The notes: generated from the sequence alone by a model not told the origin. A DNA stretch of 64,000 nt from Brevibacillus gelatini (GCF_003710935.1 NZ_RHHS01000013.1:62001-126000), one strand, 5' to 3'; counted from the first letter of the stretch, positions 40,019-48,130 are shown. Numbers and translations are program-made.

Positions 40019-40234
40019 CTACAAATAATCCGACTCATTCAATTTTACTCCAACTCCTCTAATCCATTTCTTCGCTGCGCTTATCGTCTCAAGTTGTGGC
40101 AATGTGTATTTTAACTTCTCTATTGCCTTTACACTCCAGTTTTCAGGCTCTGCTATCCAATCCCTTTCCCCAGCGTTCCATATGATAAAACCTTTGTATT
40201 TATACTCGCCTTCCCACTTGCTTTTGTGTATCAT
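40019..40234 (-). CDS. hypothetical protein, 71 aa
   Basis: YKYKGFIIWNAGERDWIAEPE then helix ETISAAKKWIRGVG; resembles the small YFIW proteins (37674, 45202) in layout. Weak ribosome site. Promoter at 40267. Confidence 0.6.
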   Translation of the reverse strand: MIHKSKWEGEYKYKGFIIWNAGERDWIAEPENWSVKAIEKLKYTLPQLETISAAKKWIRGVGVKLNESDYL

Positions 40235-40266
40235 TTTATTTCTGTCTCCATCGTTTTCTTAATTCC

Positions 40267-40295
40267 ATTATAAGGGATTTTCCCTAAGTTGTAAA
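40267..40295 (-). promoter_or_regulatory. promoter with palindromic spacer
   Basis: TTTACA, 17-bp spacer, TATAAT; AGGGAAAATCCCT sits within the spacer and could be an operator. Confidence 0.6.
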
Positions 40296-40335
40296 TATAG
40301 TTTACACATTTTTTTGATTAATAAAAGACTGAATG

Positions 40336-40363
40336 AAAAAAGACCAGTCATTAGCTGATCTTA
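40336..40363 (-). terminator. terminator of the 84-aa gene
   Basis: AAGATCAG - CTAATGA - CTGGTCTT then TTTTT on the minus strand, overlapping the stop codon. Confidence 0.7.
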
Positions 40364-40615
40364 TCTAAATACACAATCAAGACTTGTATCGTTTCCATGA
40401 CCTAGCTTTATTGCATCTTTCAACAGGTTATATACCGTTAATTCAGCAGTGATATCATCTGAAGTCGCCTCAAATGCAGCGTGATTAAAAGATCTTCTAT
40501 TATCTCCTACATATTTTTGTTCCATATAAAACTTCGCTTGCTGAATTGTTCTTTTCCCATTTAACACAGATGCAATAATTTCATTTACTCCGTTTTCCCA
40601 GTATTTCTTTTTCAT
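40361..40615 (-). CDS. hypothetical protein, 84 aa
   Basis: Helical (MKKKYWENGVNEIIASVLNG...). GGAGGCATTTCAA before the ATG, promoter TTGTAA-17-TATAAT at 40651-40679. A self-contained unit with its own terminator. Confidence 0.6.
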   Translation of the reverse strand: MKKKYWENGVNEIIASVLNGKRTIQQAKFYMEQKYVGDNRRSFNHAAFEATSDDITAELTVYNLLKDAIKLGHGNDTSLDCVFR

Positions 40616-40711
40616 TTGAAATGCCTCCTATGTATTTCCTTGTTGATTATATTATAACTGACATCATGACATATTACAACACCTATTTTATATATTTTTG
40701 TTTTTAAAAAT

Positions 40712-40739
40712 CAAAAGAAAAAGCCAGCTTTTAACTGGT
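40712..40739 (-). terminator. terminator
   Basis: CCAG - TTAAAAG - CTGG then CTTTTTC, on the minus strand, behind the gene at 40745. Confidence 0.6.
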
Positions 40740-40744
40740 AAATA

Positions 40745-40999
40745 TTACTCTTGATTATATTTTAGATATTCCAATTCTTCCTCGTATTCTCTTGCTTCCT
40801 GATCTGGTTCGCATCCTTCGGCTTCGATCACTACAGTTTCTTTATCTTTTTCGTGTTTCAATTGGCTAATTTTCAAGCCCAGTTCGTACTCTCCAGTTAA
40901 AAATGCCTTATGTATTATAATATCTAATAGCTGTTCAAGAGTTAAGCCTTGGGCGACTTCCTTCATTTGTGATTCACTTAAAGTAAGTTTCAATTCCAT
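40745..40999 (-). CDS. hypothetical protein, 84 aa
   Basis: Start set at MELKLTLSESQMKEV (GGAGGCGG upstream). Helical first half, acidic C-terminus (EAREYEEELEYLK). Promoter TTGACA-17-TATAAT at 41039. Confidence 0.6.
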   Translation of the reverse strand: MELKLTLSESQMKEVAQGLTLEQLLDIIIHKAFLTGEYELGLKISQLKHEKDKETVVIEAEGCEPDQEAREYEEELEYLKYNQE

Positions 41000-41038
41000 T
41001 TTTACCGCCTCCAAATATGTATTTCCTTCTTGATTACA

Positions 41039-41067
41039 ATTATAAGGGGTTCGCAAAATGATGTCAA
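41039..41067 (-). promoter_or_regulatory. near-consensus sigma-A promoter, A-rich upstream tract
   Basis: TTGACA, 17-bp spacer, TATAAT, both hexamers perfect. AAATAAAAATATAAAATAAA (41071-41090) lies upstream. Confidence 0.75.
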
Positions 41068-41095
41068 TGTTTTTATTTTATATTTTTATTTAAAA

Positions 41096-41128
41096 AACTA
41101 AAACCAGCCTAGTTTGCTGGTTTTAGTT
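41096..41128 (-). terminator. terminator
   Basis: CTAAAACCAGC - loop - GCTGGTTTTAG then TTTTTTAAAT on the minus strand. Confidence 0.8.
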
Positions 41129-41345
41129 GATTGAGTTTTTCTACAAGATCATCAATAGCTTTTTTCGCATCCTCTTCTGTGTCAAATGTCCTTCTAAGAC
41201 CTTGCAGTTCGTCCCTTTCTAAGTAAGTTCGAATCAATTTGCGTTCTTCTTTATTCTCAGGATAATCACCAAAAACATCAATCCAATAAACCTCTTCAGA
41301 CAGTCCTTTTGTTATATCAAACAGAGTTTTATTATACTTTTTCAA
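41109..41345 (-). CDS. hypothetical protein, 78 aa
   Basis: TTG start with GGAGGAATATACA upstream. Beta start, then TFDTEEDAKKAIDDLVEKL helix. Promoter TTGACT-17-TATAAT at 41380-41408 with the A-rich tract. Confidence 0.6.
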   Translation of the reverse strand: MKKYNKTLFDITKGLSEEVYWIDVFGDYPENKEERKLIRTYLERDELQGLRRTFDTEEDAKKAIDDLVEKLNQLKPAN

Positions 41346-41379
41346 TGTATATTCCTCCTATGTATTATCTTTTAAAGAT

Positions 41380-41408
41380 ATTATACCAACTGCCTACAAT
41401 GAAGTCAA
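41380..41408 (-). promoter_or_regulatory. promoter with A-rich upstream tract
   Basis: TTGACT, 17-bp spacer, TATAAT; AAAATAAAAATAATAAAAAT upstream of the -35. Confidence 0.7.
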
Positions 41409-41466
41409 TATATTTTTATTATTTTTATTTTGTATTTTTCCGATGAAGACCGCTTTTATCTGCTCT

Positions 41467-41949
41467 TTAGATAACGCCTAATTCTTTATACATGCCCCTA
41501 TAAACGTCCCAGCCTTTTTGGATTGATCCAATTTGACCAACTTTTAATACATGTCCTTTTGTCTTGCTTCTGTAAAGTCTAACGGTTACGGTATCATTGG
41601 TTTTAGCGTATACCGTTCCTTTATTTAAGACAGTGCCGAAAATGCTGTCTGTTTGGTACATTACTTTATCGCCAACTTGTAAAGGTTCAATTTGCGATTT
41701 ATCAAGTATATTTTTAATTAAATCGACATCTAAACTATATTTATTAGCGTATTCAATGGCTTTTTCGTATGGGATATTAGGCAAGCACCAATTTTCCCAA
41801 TGTCCACGAAATTCGACGAATTTATTTAGATTTATATCATATACTGGAACATTGTTTTGCTTCATGTCTGTATTGATTTCCTGTCTAATTTGCTTGTATT
41901 CCTCATCAGTTTTATTATATACGTTGATCCGCGCAATTTTATTGTACAT
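41467..41949 (-). CDS. hypothetical protein, 160 aa
   Basis: Start at MYNKIARINVYNKT (TGGAGGTAATACAT upstream). Basic beta-barrel-like second half (VGDKVMYQTDSIFGTVLNKG) resembling small SH3/KOW folds. Unrecognised. Confidence 0.6.
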   Translation of the reverse strand: MYNKIARINVYNKTDEEYKQIRQEINTDMKQNNVPVYDINLNKFVEFRGHWENWCLPNIPYEKAIEYANKYSLDVDLIKNILDKSQIEPLQVGDKVMYQTDSIFGTVLNKGTVYAKTNDTVTVRLYRSKTKGHVLKVGQIGSIQKGWDVYRGMYKELGVI

Positions 41950-42009
41950 ATGTATTACCTCCATTTATTCTTAATCGAATTAAAAATTCTTTTATTGGGG
42001 AAAAGAAAA

Positions 42010-42029
42010 GCCACAATTTTATGAGTGGC
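42010..42029 (-). terminator. terminator of the 94-aa gene
   Basis: GCCAC - loop - GTGGC then TTTTCTTTT on the minus strand. Confidence 0.6.
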
Positions 42030-42314
42030 TCATTCAAACATATGTGCATATTCTTTATTTGTCCATTCCTTGGCCTCTTTTGCAGTGTCAAATTGAGCAA
42101 CTACTTTTCTCTCATATCTTTGGTCAAAAGGTTTATTATCGTCTTTTGTTGATTTTATTACAAGGTAAGCGTCAATTGTTTTTGAGGGTTCAATCCACAT
42201 TGTAATATTTTCATTTACTGTTTCCCGATAGAAGGCATACTTTTTAACTTTGCTTACATTCCCTTTAAATTGTGAGCTACTTTGCATTTTATTCCATCCA
42301 TATTTATCTGCCAT
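42030..42314 (-). CDS. hypothetical protein, 94 aa
   Basis: Beta-rich with a final AQFDTAKEAKEWTNKEY helix. GGAGGCGG before the ATG. Promoter TTGACA-18-TATAAT at 42349-42378. Confidence 0.6.
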   Translation of the reverse strand: MADKYGWNKMQSSSQFKGNVSKVKKYAFYRETVNENITMWIEPSKTIDAYLVIKSTKDDNKPFDQRYERKVVAQFDTAKEAKEWTNKEYAHMFE

Positions 42315-42348
42315 TTTAACCGCCTCCTAAGTATTTCCCTATGATTCT

Positions 42349-42378
42349 ATTATAAAGGATAAATGCTATATATGTCAA
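42349..42378 (-). promoter_or_regulatory. promoter with A-rich upstream tract
   Basis: TTGACA, 18-bp spacer, TATAAT; AAAAATAAAAATAATAAAAA upstream. Confidence 0.7.
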
Positions 42379-42439
42379 GCTTTTTATTATTTTTATTTTT
42401 ATTACATCCAATAAAAACCGATTTGATGAGAAAAAGGGA

Positions 42440-42463
42440 AGAGACTGCATAAAGCAGTCTCTT
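42440..42463 (-). terminator. terminator of the 45-aa gene
   Basis: AGAGACTGC - TTTAT - GCAGTCTCT then TCCCTTTTTC on the minus strand. Confidence 0.7.
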
Positions 42464-42599
42464 ACAATTCGTCAAGTTGTCTGTAAAGCTCTTCAAGCCC
42501 TTTTTCCATGTTTGCCCTAATAACTTGATCTTGTGTTTCCCAGATGGCAGATTTCAAGTCTTTAATTTGTTTTATGATTTGAGATTTTTTGTTAATCAT
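42462..42599 (-). CDS. hypothetical helical protein, 45 aa
   Basis: MINKKSQIIKQIKDLKSAIW..., coiled-coil-like. TGGAGGAAATC before the ATG. Confidence 0.6.
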   Translation of the reverse strand: MINKKSQIIKQIKDLKSAIWETQDQVIRANMEKGLEELYRQLDEL

Positions 42600-42634
42600 T
42601 TTGATTTCCTCCATTTCAATTATATGTTTTATGA

Positions 42635-42862
42635 TTAAGCTTTGTATTTCTTCAGGAATGTTTTACATTTCTTGAGTGTTGCTTTTCCTTCATCTTCATC
42701 ATCATTGTAGCTGCTGCCGCCTGATTGGATCATGTCTATTATGTATTTTGCCTCTTCGATTGCTTCAGATAGTGTAAAGTTTTCGTTGCCCACTTCAATG
42801 AATCGACTTTCGATTTCATATGGTACATGCTTTTTCCATGTGTCAGTGTTTGTTTTTGCCAT
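42635..42862 (-). CDS. hypothetical protein, 75 aa
   Basis: Helical, basic tail (KCKTFLKKYKA). AAGGGGGAAATG before the ATG. Promoter at 42897-42925. Confidence 0.6.
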   Translation of the reverse strand: MAKTNTDTWKKHVPYEIESRFIEVGNENFTLSEAIEEAKYIIDMIQSGGSSYNDDEDEGKATLKKCKTFLKKYKA

Positions 42863-42896
42863 TTATCATTTCCCCCTTTAATTTATCTTTAATTAT

Positions 42897-42925
42897 ATTA
42901 AACCATGCCATTTTATAGTTGTCAA
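42897..42925 (-). promoter_or_regulatory. promoter with A-rich upstream tract
   Basis: TTGACA, 17-bp spacer, TTTAAT; AAAAATAAAAATAATAAAAA upstream, identical to the copy at 42380. Confidence 0.6.
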
Positions 42926-42984
42926 CTATTTTTATTATTTTTATTTTTAATACATCCAATAAAAACCGATTTCATGTCAAAAAG

Positions 42985-43013
42985 AAAAAGAGCAGTTTTT
43001 TCGCTGCTCTTTC
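42985..43013 (-). terminator. terminator of the 48-aa gene
   Basis: AAAGAGCAG - CGAAAAAA - CTGCTCTTT then TTCTTTTT on the minus strand. Confidence 0.75.
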
Positions 43014-43020
43014 CAGTTCC

Positions 43021-43167
43021 TTATTTACTTTCCACAATATAAACCCTATTCCCTTTATCCTCCGTCTTTTCAATCGTAGAAAGCTGGATACCGTTACTGT
43101 AGGCGATAAGAACATCTGCATTCTGGTCACATTTCGAGAGTTGCTCAATCAATTCTGCAACTGTCAT
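43021..43167 (-). CDS. hypothetical protein, 48 aa
   Basis: MTVAELIEQLSKCDQNADVL..., the pattern of small phage proteins that begin with a short helix and a beta sheet. GGGAGG before the ATG. Confidence 0.6.
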   Translation of the reverse strand: MTVAELIEQLSKCDQNADVLIAYSNGIQLSTIEKTEDKGNRVYIVESK

Positions 43168-43217
43168 TTTAAATTCCTCCCTATGTTTTCATATCTTGTT
43201 TATTCGCTACTTATTAC

Positions 43218-43490
43218 TTATTTCCTCTTGTTTACATTATATACGATGTCTTTTCGTGTACGTAAGTTATTTATTATTTTTATTTTGTATTTTTCCGACG
43301 CTTTTATCTGGTTAGAATTAATACCTTTATGTCTGTAAATTAATTCTCTGTTGGGTGTCATTATTGTGTATCCCAATTTAACCATTTGTTTTTTATTACA
43401 TTGCTCAATAAAACTTTGTACATCCTCTATATCATGCTCACGTATTGAAACGGCACCGTTTGCTAAATCTACCGTAAGAATTACTTTCAT
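43218..43490 (-). CDS. hypothetical protein, 90 aa, runs through a promoter
   Basis: Start at MKVILTVDLANG (GGAGTG upstream). The last 25 codons (KYKIKIINNLRTRKDIVYN) are made by the A-rich tract and promoter (-10 TATAAT at 43236-43241) of the next gene, so the natural stop has probably been lost or the tail is not conserved. Confidence 0.55.
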   Translation of the reverse strand: MKVILTVDLANGAVSIREHDIEDVQSFIEQCNKKQMVKLGYTIMTPNRELIYRHKGINSNQIKASEKYKIKIINNLRTRKDIVYNVNKRK

Positions 43491-43538
43491 CATTATCACT
43501 CCATTTATTTTAGTTTTATAAATCGAAATCAACCGCTT

Positions 43539-43706
43539 TTATCTGGTTTCCTTAAATCTATAACTTGTGTATTCTCCAAACTGTTTTATTCTTACACATT
43601 CATTTACTGTACCATTTGCTCTAAAAATATCGCCAACATTCCATTTTGTGCTACTAGGCATTACAACCTTTTTACCTTTAATAAAAACAGTCATTGCAGC
43701 ATTCAT
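43539..43706 (-). CDS. hypothetical protein, 55 aa
   Basis: Start at MNAAMTVFIKGKKVV (TGGAGGTATG upstream). Beta-rich. Unrecognised. Confidence 0.6.
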   Translation of the reverse strand: MNAAMTVFIKGKKVVMPSSTKWNVGDIFRANGTVNECVRIKQFGEYTSYRFKETR

Positions 43707-43742
43707 TTTACATACCTCCATTTATTTTATAAAAAACCGCCT

Positions 43743-44117
43743 TTAATTGTTTAGTGTATTAGTTGATAATTCCAACTTCAAAGCAAGATCAATAATTTTA
43801 TTTTTGATTTCAGTATGGAAGTAATACTTTTGAAACAATCTTTCCATATCTGATTTATTGTCGCTATAATTTGGATCACGTTTTACTACTTCATGCGCCC
43901 AATTGATTAATTTTTGTTCGGCCTCAATCATATTAGATAATGCTGAAGTATAGCCAAGACTATTTTCAATTTCTCGTAATTTCTCCCCATATTCTTTGCG
44001 ACTGGCACAAGTTTCTTTTAACTTTCTTTCTGCTACAATTCGTTTTACTTCATTGTCGATAGCGTCAAATTGTATTTTTGCTTGGATATAGTTGAATTGT
44101 TCTTGACTGTACTTCAT
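43743..44117 (-). CDS. hypothetical helical protein, 124 aa
   Basis: All helical. Shares EAEQKLINWA and a final KIIDLALKL with the 85-aa protein at 46809-47066 (EAEIALVNWA, KIISLALRM), so a distant paralogue. GAGGAGGAATACAT before the ATG. Confidence 0.65.
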   Translation of the reverse strand: MKYSQEQFNYIQAKIQFDAIDNEVKRIVAERKLKETCASRKEYGEKLREIENSLGYTSALSNMIEAEQKLINWAHEVVKRDPNYSDNKSDMERLFQKYYFHTEIKNKIIDLALKLELSTNTLNN

Positions 44118-44137
44118 ATGTATTCCTCCTCATTATT

Positions 44138-44305
44138 TTAGATTAATGTCCAATCAACCTTTGATTTCCATTCAATTTCCAATGCTTTAGCAATCATATT
44201 AGCAAATGATTCTGCTTGCTGTTTATTGATGGCTGTAAGTGTTGTATAGATTCCTTTTGGATGTTCCTTGTTATCTTTAAAGTGTACTTGAAATTCTTTA
44301 AACAT
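44138..44305 (-). CDS. hypothetical protein, 55 aa
   Basis: Start at MFKEFQVHFKDNK (AAAGGAGGAATAAA upstream). Beta-alpha; ends KSKVDWTLI. Unrecognised. Confidence 0.6.
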   Translation of the reverse strand: MFKEFQVHFKDNKEHPKGIYTTLTAINKQQAESFANMIAKALEIEWKSKVDWTLI

Positions 44306-44407
44306 TTTATTCCTCCTTTCTTTGAATAAAATAGTCATTTGATGGGAAGAGTGATTACCCTTCCCAATCTATTTCTGTCGCATCTTCTAAAGAGCTTATA
44401 AGTCCAT

Positions 44408-45061
44408 TTAAGCATAGACATTCATGATGGATTGAATCTTATAAGCTGCCTCCTTTGCTTCTTCAAGCGTTTTAAAACGTTTTGGGGCTCCATATTCAGA
44501 CAATGTAATTTCCCGTACTTCTTTAGCGTCTTCATTGTCCAACATTGCGATGAATACAGGGTCAACCAGAAGTTCATTATTTTTTAAAACTTTTACACTT
44601 CCGAAATGATGGATTGTAATGTTAGCGTTGATTTTCTTTTCGCCAACTTTCCGGAAATCACCATCGTCATCTGTGCAGTATGTAACCTGCTCAATGATTG
44701 CTTTGCAGCACTTACACACTTTAAATTGCTCCACAATGTCATAAGAAGATCCGAAATCTACATGGTCAAATGTAGTTGTATGTTTGTGAGGACACGAGCT
44801 GAACGTACTATGAACGTTTAGAATATCACCCACAAACCATTTATTCAGACTGATAAACATGGCAGGAAGTTCATACCAACCCAAAACTTGATAATCATCG
44901 CCAGAAAACAATTGAATGTCTGTAGTAGAGAAAGTTTCAACTTCCTCTGAAACATGACAGAAATGAGCAATCATTTGATCTCCTTCGACAGAAAGAGCAA
45001 ATGGAGCAGTTTCTCCAGAAATTTCAATGTAACCACGGGCAATGACATTATCAAGCTTCAT
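44408..45061 (-). CDS. zinc-binding protein, 217 aa
   Basis: Central SSCPHKHTT ... VCKCCKAIIEQVTYC gives several Cys/His ligands (about 95-140). C-terminal RFKTLEEAKEAAYKIQ helix. Probably metal-binding; role unknown. GGGAGGTAAAATGCG before the ATG. Promoter TTGAAA-17-TAAAAT at 45106-45134. Confidence 0.65.
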   Translation of the reverse strand: MKLDNVIARGYIEISGETAPFALSVEGDQMIAHFCHVSEEVETFSTTDIQLFSGDDYQVLGWYELPAMFISLNKWFVGDILNVHSTFSSCPHKHTTTFDHVDFGSSYDIVEQFKVCKCCKAIIEQVTYCTDDDGDFRKVGEKKINANITIHHFGSVKVLKNNELLVDPVFIAMLDNEDAKEVREITLSEYGAPKRFKTLEEAKEAAYKIQSIMNVYA

Positions 45062-45105
45062 CGCATTTTACCTCCCATACATGTGTTTGCTAACTTCTTA
45101 TTTAT

Positions 45106-45134
45106 ATTTTAATATAATACTTGTTATTTTTCAA
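45106..45134 (-). promoter_or_regulatory. promoter with A-rich upstream tract
   Basis: TTGAAA, 17-bp spacer, TAAAAT; AAAAAAATAAAATAAAAC upstream. Confidence 0.6.
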
Positions 45135-45201
45135 TAGTTTTATTTTATTTTTTTATAACTGCCTCATTCAAATAAACGACTGTTAATCGCAGTGATTCAT
45201 G

Positions 45202-45345
45202 TCACCCATCCCTTTTTTTATCTATTACTTGCTTTGCTTCCTCCATTGTACTGTAAAATTCTCCGTTTGTATCCTCTACTACATACCCTTTTGGATACAG
45301 CCAAATAAAGTAATCTTTATAAATCCAGCTATTCAAGCACTTCAT
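45202..45345 (-). CDS. hypothetical protein, 47 aa (paralogue C2)
   Basis: MKCLNSWIYKDYFIWLYPKG...VEDTNGEF, paralogue of 37674-37859 with a shorter tail. AAGGAGAGTTTTACC before the ATG. Confidence 0.65.
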   Translation of the reverse strand: MKCLNSWIYKDYFIWLYPKGYVVEDTNGEFYSTMEEAKQVIDKKRDG

Positions 45346-45394
45346 GGTAAAACTCTCCTTTTGTTGTACTTGATTTTATAATAAAGTTGAATAA

Positions 45395-45643
45395 TTATCT
45401 TTCTCGTCCAGTTTCTTTGTCAAAGTATTCCCATGCCATTGCCCATCGTTCGACAGGAATATTCTTCAATGCATCTCGATCATGATAACCGTCATCAGTC
45501 AAGTGATCGATAACATGTTCGCCATCCTCAAGAAGTTTTTCAGATGGCGTTCCAACCCAATCGGCAAATCTTGCAACGAGCAGTTGACCAAGTTCTTTAG
45601 CGGAAATTTCAAAAGTTACATTGAACTCTTTCCAGGTTTTCAT
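45395..45643 (-). CDS. hypothetical protein, 82 aa
   Basis: MKTWKEFNVTFEISAKELGQ...; acidic, two Asp/His-rich loops (HLTDDGYHDRD). GGAGAACG before the ATG. Unrecognised. Confidence 0.6.
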   Translation of the reverse strand: MKTWKEFNVTFEISAKELGQLLVARFADWVGTPSEKLLEDGEHVIDHLTDDGYHDRDALKNIPVERWAMAWEYFDKETGRER

Positions 45644-45687
45644 TATCGTTCTCCTATTCTTTTAAAGAATTTGGCAGTGATTATGTA

Positions 45688-46527
45688 TTAATCTACATTC
45701 AATTTTACAATCAGATTGCCTTTAATACAATTGATTGCATCACGCATAAACTGGTTATCAAAACTGCCATATTTAGACTGTCTTACACTAATAAGATCAT
45801 CACGCTTATTGAGGTTATACGTTAGGTTCTCAACGTCAATATCGATCCATCCATCATAGATTAACAACTTATCTTTGGGTAAAATGATGTTAACATACTG
45901 ATTACGCTTGCGTTTATGTTTGTGAACAATGTGCAATGACTCGCTATATTGAGCGTATGGCTTGACTGTGGCGCTATTAATAACTGTATTGATAACTACG
46001 GGAAATCCGAATTCCGAGAATTTTACAATGGTGACTTTCCTACCCTCAGTAAGTTGCTCTAGTGCTTCTCTAAACTCACCATTGGTATAGTATTTATATT
46101 GCATGAGCAAACTTCCCAAATTGAGCATATTTTCCTTTTCAGCAGCGTCAATCAATTCATCAGTGGCTATAATTCTACATTCTTTCATTTTTTTAAAGAA
46201 AAACTCTTTTGCTTGTGCTTTTTGTTCACTTGTCATCATTCCATATGTAATGCCGTTACCTACTTCAATACAAATCCCTGCAAGCATATCAGACAATTCA
46301 TCCACTTGTTGATTCATGTCCATTCCTTCAAGGGATGGTATCGCACTTTCACCCTCTTTTTGTGCTTGTTCATCAATAAATGCATTAGCTTCACCGATCA
46401 ATGCAAATACCTTTTGTGGCTCACTTGCTTCCCCAAAAAACTCAAGTCCACCATCAATTTCAATGTAAACTTTGGTTACTGTTTGTTGGGTGATTTTATT
46501 GTATTGTTCTTCTTTGACGATTCTCAT
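45688..46527 (-). CDS. hypothetical protein, 279 aa
   Basis: N-terminal beta hairpin (QQTVTKVYIEIDGGLEFFGE), helical middle, basic loop (HKHKRKRNQYVNI) and a beta C-terminus. AAAAGGAGATGAG before the ATG. No family recognised; one of the larger proteins in this cluster. Confidence 0.65.
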   Translation of the reverse strand: MRIVKEEQYNKITQQTVTKVYIEIDGGLEFFGEASEPQKVFALIGEANAFIDEQAQKEGESAIPSLEGMDMNQQVDELSDMLAGICIEVGNGITYGMMTSEQKAQAKEFFFKKMKECRIIATDELIDAAEKENMLNLGSLLMQYKYYTNGEFREALEQLTEGRKVTIVKFSEFGFPVVINTVINSATVKPYAQYSESLHIVHKHKRKRNQYVNIILPKDKLLIYDGWIDIDVENLTYNLNKRDDLISVRQSKYGSFDNQFMRDAINCIKGNLIVKLNVD

Positions 46528-46565
46528 TTGTAGCTCATCTCCTTTTAAGAATTGTTTATTTTATA

Positions 46566-46661
46566 TCATCTTACAATCACTGCACCATAAACAATCAAAT
46601 TTCTAAGTGCCATCATCCGCTGAATTTTAGACTTTGCAATAGCTAATTGTATTTGGGACAT
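46566..46661 (-). CDS. hypothetical peptide, 31 aa
   Basis: MSQIQLAIAKSKIQRMMALR then NLIVYGAVIVR; amphipathic. GGAGGAAATGAAA before the ATG. Promoter TTGATA-17-TATAAT at 46696-46724. Confidence 0.5.
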   Translation of the reverse strand: MSQIQLAIAKSKIQRMMALRNLIVYGAVIVR

Positions 46662-46695
46662 TTTCATTTCCTCCGTTCGTTCCTTTGTTACTTAT

Positions 46696-46724
46696 ATTAT
46701 ATCTGATGATAAGTAGATTATCAA
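46696..46724 (-). promoter_or_regulatory. promoter with A-rich upstream tract
   Basis: TTGATA, 17-bp spacer, TATAAT. Confidence 0.65.
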
Positions 46725-46754
46725 CTACTTTTTTGTAATTTCTTTTATTTTTAT

Positions 46755-46786
46755 ATTTAAAAAACCAGTCATGGCTGACTGGTTAA
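46755..46786 (-). terminator. terminator of the 85-aa gene
   Basis: AACCAGTCA - GCCA - TGACTGGTT then TTTTAAAT on the minus strand. Confidence 0.75.
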
Positions 46787-46808
46787 GTGAATCCATTGCT
46801 TTATTTAT

Positions 46809-47066
46809 TTAAGCACTCATCCTCAAAGCAAGACTGATGATTTTATCCCTGTACGACTCTAATACCCAACGTGTACGCAGATTCTTTTCTTCTTCTTGAC
46901 TCATCAACCCAGTGTTTACTGCCTGATCTATTGCCCAGTTTACAAGAGCGATTTCTGCCTCTATGTATTCATCTTCTAGCTGTTCAACCAAATCCCAATT
47001 TTCTGCTGCAAAAGCTTGGTTGTATGCAGCTTTCATTTTAAGGTAAGCTGTTTGGATGTGATTCAT
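46809..47066 (-). CDS. hypothetical helical protein, 85 aa
   Basis: Short relative of 43743-44117 (shared NWA and LALR blocks). AGAGGTCGGAGG before the ATG. Unknown. Confidence 0.65.
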   Translation of the reverse strand: MNHIQTAYLKMKAAYNQAFAAENWDLVEQLEDEYIEAEIALVNWAIDQAVNTGLMSQEEEKNLRTRWVLESYRDKIISLALRMSA

Positions 47067-47102
47067 TGTAGTTCCTCCGACCTCTTTTAGTTATATTTTT
47101 GT

Positions 47103-47474
47103 TTATACCAAATTTACGAATATTACATTTACGTTACAAGAAGAAAGGAATTTAACCTTTTCAAGTAATTTGTTTATCTCATCTGGATACCCATTGTTTG
47201 CTAACTCACAGGCTACTTTATGATGATTATTATCGATGAAATAATACAATGCATTGTCCATCCCTATATATAGATTGTCAGAGTAATTATTTAATTTTCC
47301 ATTGTACTTTACATTCAATTCTGCTTTTTTGCTAAAGTGCAGACTTCTCACTGACCGAATATCGTTTATAACTGCTTTCGTTTTGTTGTTTGTTCCTTTG
47401 ACGGTTATACTATTTGGATTAAGCTTAAAATAGGATTCATTTAGATTGAGGTTGGATATTTCATGGATTTTCAT
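47103..47474 (-). CDS. hypothetical protein, 123 aa
   Basis: Beta-rich first half, helix, beta end. GCAGGAGGATCC before the ATG; promoter TATACA-17-TATAAT at 47508-47536. Confidence 0.6.
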   Translation of the reverse strand: MKIHEISNLNLNESYFKLNPNSITVKGTNNKTKAVINDIRSVRSLHFSKKAELNVKYNGKLNNYSDNLYIGMDNALYYFIDNNHHKVACELANNGYPDEINKLLEKVKFLSSCNVNVIFVNLV

Positions 47475-47561
47475 TTCGGATCCTCCTGCTTATTATCTTA
47501 TGATTTCATTATAACGCATTCACTCTCAAATGTATATATTTTAAATTAAATTTTTGTAAAT

Positions 47562-47588
47562 AAAAAAGCCCTCAAGATGGGCTTTTAG
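47562..47588 (-). terminator. terminator behind the 55-aa membrane protein
   Basis: AAAGCCC - ATCTTGA - GGGCTTT then TTTATTT on the minus strand. Confidence 0.75.
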
Positions 47589-47666
47589 ATCGTTCTTTAG
47601 TTTTGATATTTAAATCCACGTATCTGTGTCAGCTTACTAAATACTATGGAGTCCCATCTTAAACAC

Positions 47667-47834
47667 CTATTTTGTCCTAGACTTTAACAGGTATTTGAAA
47701 ACGAATAAAATAGCTGTGATTGCAAAGATCGTATCAGTAATCCAGATCCATGATGGTGCTACATTAGACGTTACCCGTACAATGAGGTAAATCAGTGTGA
47801 GAAAAAGGAATGATGCATCTGTAAAGATTCGCAT
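47667..47834 (-). CDS. two-helix membrane protein, 55 aa
   Basis: Hydrophobic helices at about 8-22 and 30-50 and a basic end (KSRTK). AAGAGGTGACACT before the ATG, the same leader as the next gene upstream. Small two-helix proteins in phages include holins, but the place next to replication genes gives no support. Confidence 0.6.
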   Translation of the reverse strand: MRIFTDASFLFLTLIYLIVRVTSNVAPSWIWITDTIFAITAILFVFKYLLKSRTK

Positions 47835-47892
47835 AGTGTCACCTCTTTACTAAATGTGATTAGTATGTTAGCCTATATGGTATACTTAAAAA

Positions 47893-47920
47893 GTAGGGAA
47901 GGATTTTCCTCCTTCCCTAT
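47893..47920 (-). terminator. terminator of the 56-aa gene
   Basis: TAGGGAAGGA - GGAAAA - TCCTTCCCTA then CTTTTTAAG on the minus strand. Confidence 0.75.
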
Positions 47921-47936
47921 GTAATTGGTGGACTCT

Positions 47937-48107
47937 TTAGCGTTCGTCTTGTGAGGACTTCGGCGCTATTGAGTCTTTTTGTTTGTCTTTCTGTTCCTCC
48001 TTTCGTTTCTTTCTCTCATAGAGCAGTTTTTCAATTTCTAGCACCGTCTTGTAGGCTATAAGGATTACGGAGACTGTGCTAATGATGTAGAAAGTTGATG
48101 GCTCCAT
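47937..48107 (-). CDS. single-pass membrane protein with basic tail, 56 aa
   Basis: N-terminal helix (about 4-24, FYIISTVSVILIAYK) then a highly charged cytoplasmic tail (YERKKRKEEQKDKQKD). AGGAGGTGACACT before the ATG; promoter TTGAAC-17-TATAAT at 48131-48159. It could anchor replication proteins to the membrane, but that is a guess from place only. Confidence 0.6.
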   Translation of the reverse strand: MEPSTFYIISTVSVILIAYKTVLEIEKLLYERKKRKEEQKDKQKDSIAPKSSQDER

Positions 48108-48130
48108 AGTGTCACCTCCTTTCTATTTAT

